Assembly: GCA_026710435.1 (NCBI GenBank)
Contig: JAPOQZ010000097.1
Location: 1-35,102, forward strand
Length of the DNA stretch: 35,102 nucleotides
DNA from: a bacterium
Lineage (GTDB): Bacteria > Actinomycetota > Acidimicrobiia > Spongiisociales > Spongiisociaceae
Reading direction: 5' to 3'
Below the pieces are notes generated by a model, which worked only from the letters and a program-made list of their open reading frames with translations, was not told the origin of the DNA and did no database searches. Positions 34,830 to 35,102 of this stretch are shown here, piece after piece. Numbering within the stretch: position 1 is the stretch's first letter; the number at the start of each line of letters is the position of its first letter. The translations under genes and the position numbers were made by a program.

Positions 34830-35102
34830 TGAACCGCCCCGGTTTCCCCGGAGACTCGATTAGTTGGGAGATAGTGGAGTCATGGGAAGACCGATCATGT
34901 ATTCGCCGGAGGTTCGGGAGCGGGCTGTCCGGTTGGTGTTGGAGCATCGGGGGGAGCATCGTTCTGAGTGGGCGGCGATCTGTTCGATAGCGGAGAAGTT
35001 CGGGTGTTCGTCCGAGACGTTGCGCAAGTGGGTGCGTAGAGCTGAGACGGATCAGGGCCTGCGGCCCGGGTTGACGTCCGATGAGCAGACCGAGCTGCGG
35101 GA
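34830..35102 (+). mobile_element. IS3-family (IS6110-like) element, left end, continues past the window
   Basis: The element starts with TGAACCGCCCCGG at 34830, followed by CCGGAGACTC. This closely resembles the left terminal repeat of IS6110 as I remember it. An orfA start follows at 34882. Only the first 273 bp are in the window, so orfB, the right end and the target duplication cannot be checked. Confidence 0.8.
34882..35102 (+). CDS. IS3-family transposase OrfA, N-terminal part
   Basis: The ATG at 34882 opens a frame to the window end with no stop. The product (MYSPEVRERAVRLVLEHRG, SIAEKFGCSSETLRKWVRRA, GLTSDEQTEL) is the OrfA helix-turn-helix protein of IS3 elements. OrfA is normally about 100 residues and is fused to the OrfB integrase by -1 frameshifting. 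About 73 residues are visible. The gene looks intact as far as it goes. Confidence 0.88.
   Translation, partial: MGRPIMYSPEVRERAVRLVLEHRGEHRSEWAAICSIAEKFGCSSETLRKWVRRAETDQGLRPGLTSDEQTELR

Overview
The window is a dense anti-phage defence island from a high-GC bacterium, most likely an actinomycete or a close relative. This rests on the GC-rich codon use, GTG and TTG starts, an IS6110-like IS3 end, ISL3 transposase remnants, and relics of proteins I know mainly from Actinobacteria. No rRNA, tRNA, integrase, CRISPR array or housekeeping gene was seen. Nearly all large genes lie on the minus strand.

Left part (1-8.7 kb). The minus strand carries an SNF2-type helicase with a C-terminal DUF3883 domain. 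By a 4-bp GTGA overlap it runs into the start of a DUF1156 adenine-methylase gene that leaves the window at base 1. A frameshifted DUF4263 (Shedu-type) nuclease gene sits on the plus strand, next to a scrap of ISL3 transposase. Then comes a 1030-residue sacsin/Hsp90-like ATPase, also ending in DUF3883.

Middle (8.9-14.8 kb). A compact CBASS operon reads Cap5 (HNH-SAVED nuclease), CD-NTase, Cap2 (E2-E1 conjugase). No Cap3 protease is visible. A DUF2188 gene lies just upstream, and an XRE-ImmA/IrrE fusion protein diverges from it. That protein has the same two activities as the CapH/CapP regulators known from other CBASS loci.

Accessory and decaying zone (14.8-22.5 kb). It holds a small membrane protein overlapping a proline-rich small ORF, a 167-bp MITE-like element, and an AlbA_2/HATPase (Schlafen-like) regulator. 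It also holds a relic membrane protein, an XRE-ImmA/IrrE gene with a broken DUF4411 PIN-like partner, a TolB-like fragment, and a dead ISL3 element. Several genes here carry multiple frameshifts.

Right part (22.5-34.7 kb). A DISARM operon on the minus strand reads (upstream to downstream) vsr, drmD-like SNF2 helicase, drmA, drmB, drmC, drmMII. Its composition mixes the two described classes: DrmD from class 1 and the 5mC methylase DrmMII from class 2. The methylase carries an extra C-terminal domain that reads as an endonuclease III-like HhH-GPD glycosylase with a perfect iron-sulphur cysteine motif, but with Asn where the catalytic Asp is expected. Together with Vsr, the operon has two modules of the kind that repair T:G mismatches left by 5mC deamination. 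This methylase-glycosylase-Vsr DISARM is the most interesting item. The window ends in the start of an IS6110-like IS3 element, inserted 3 bp from a long hairpin.

All functional calls come from reading motifs by eye; no search was run.
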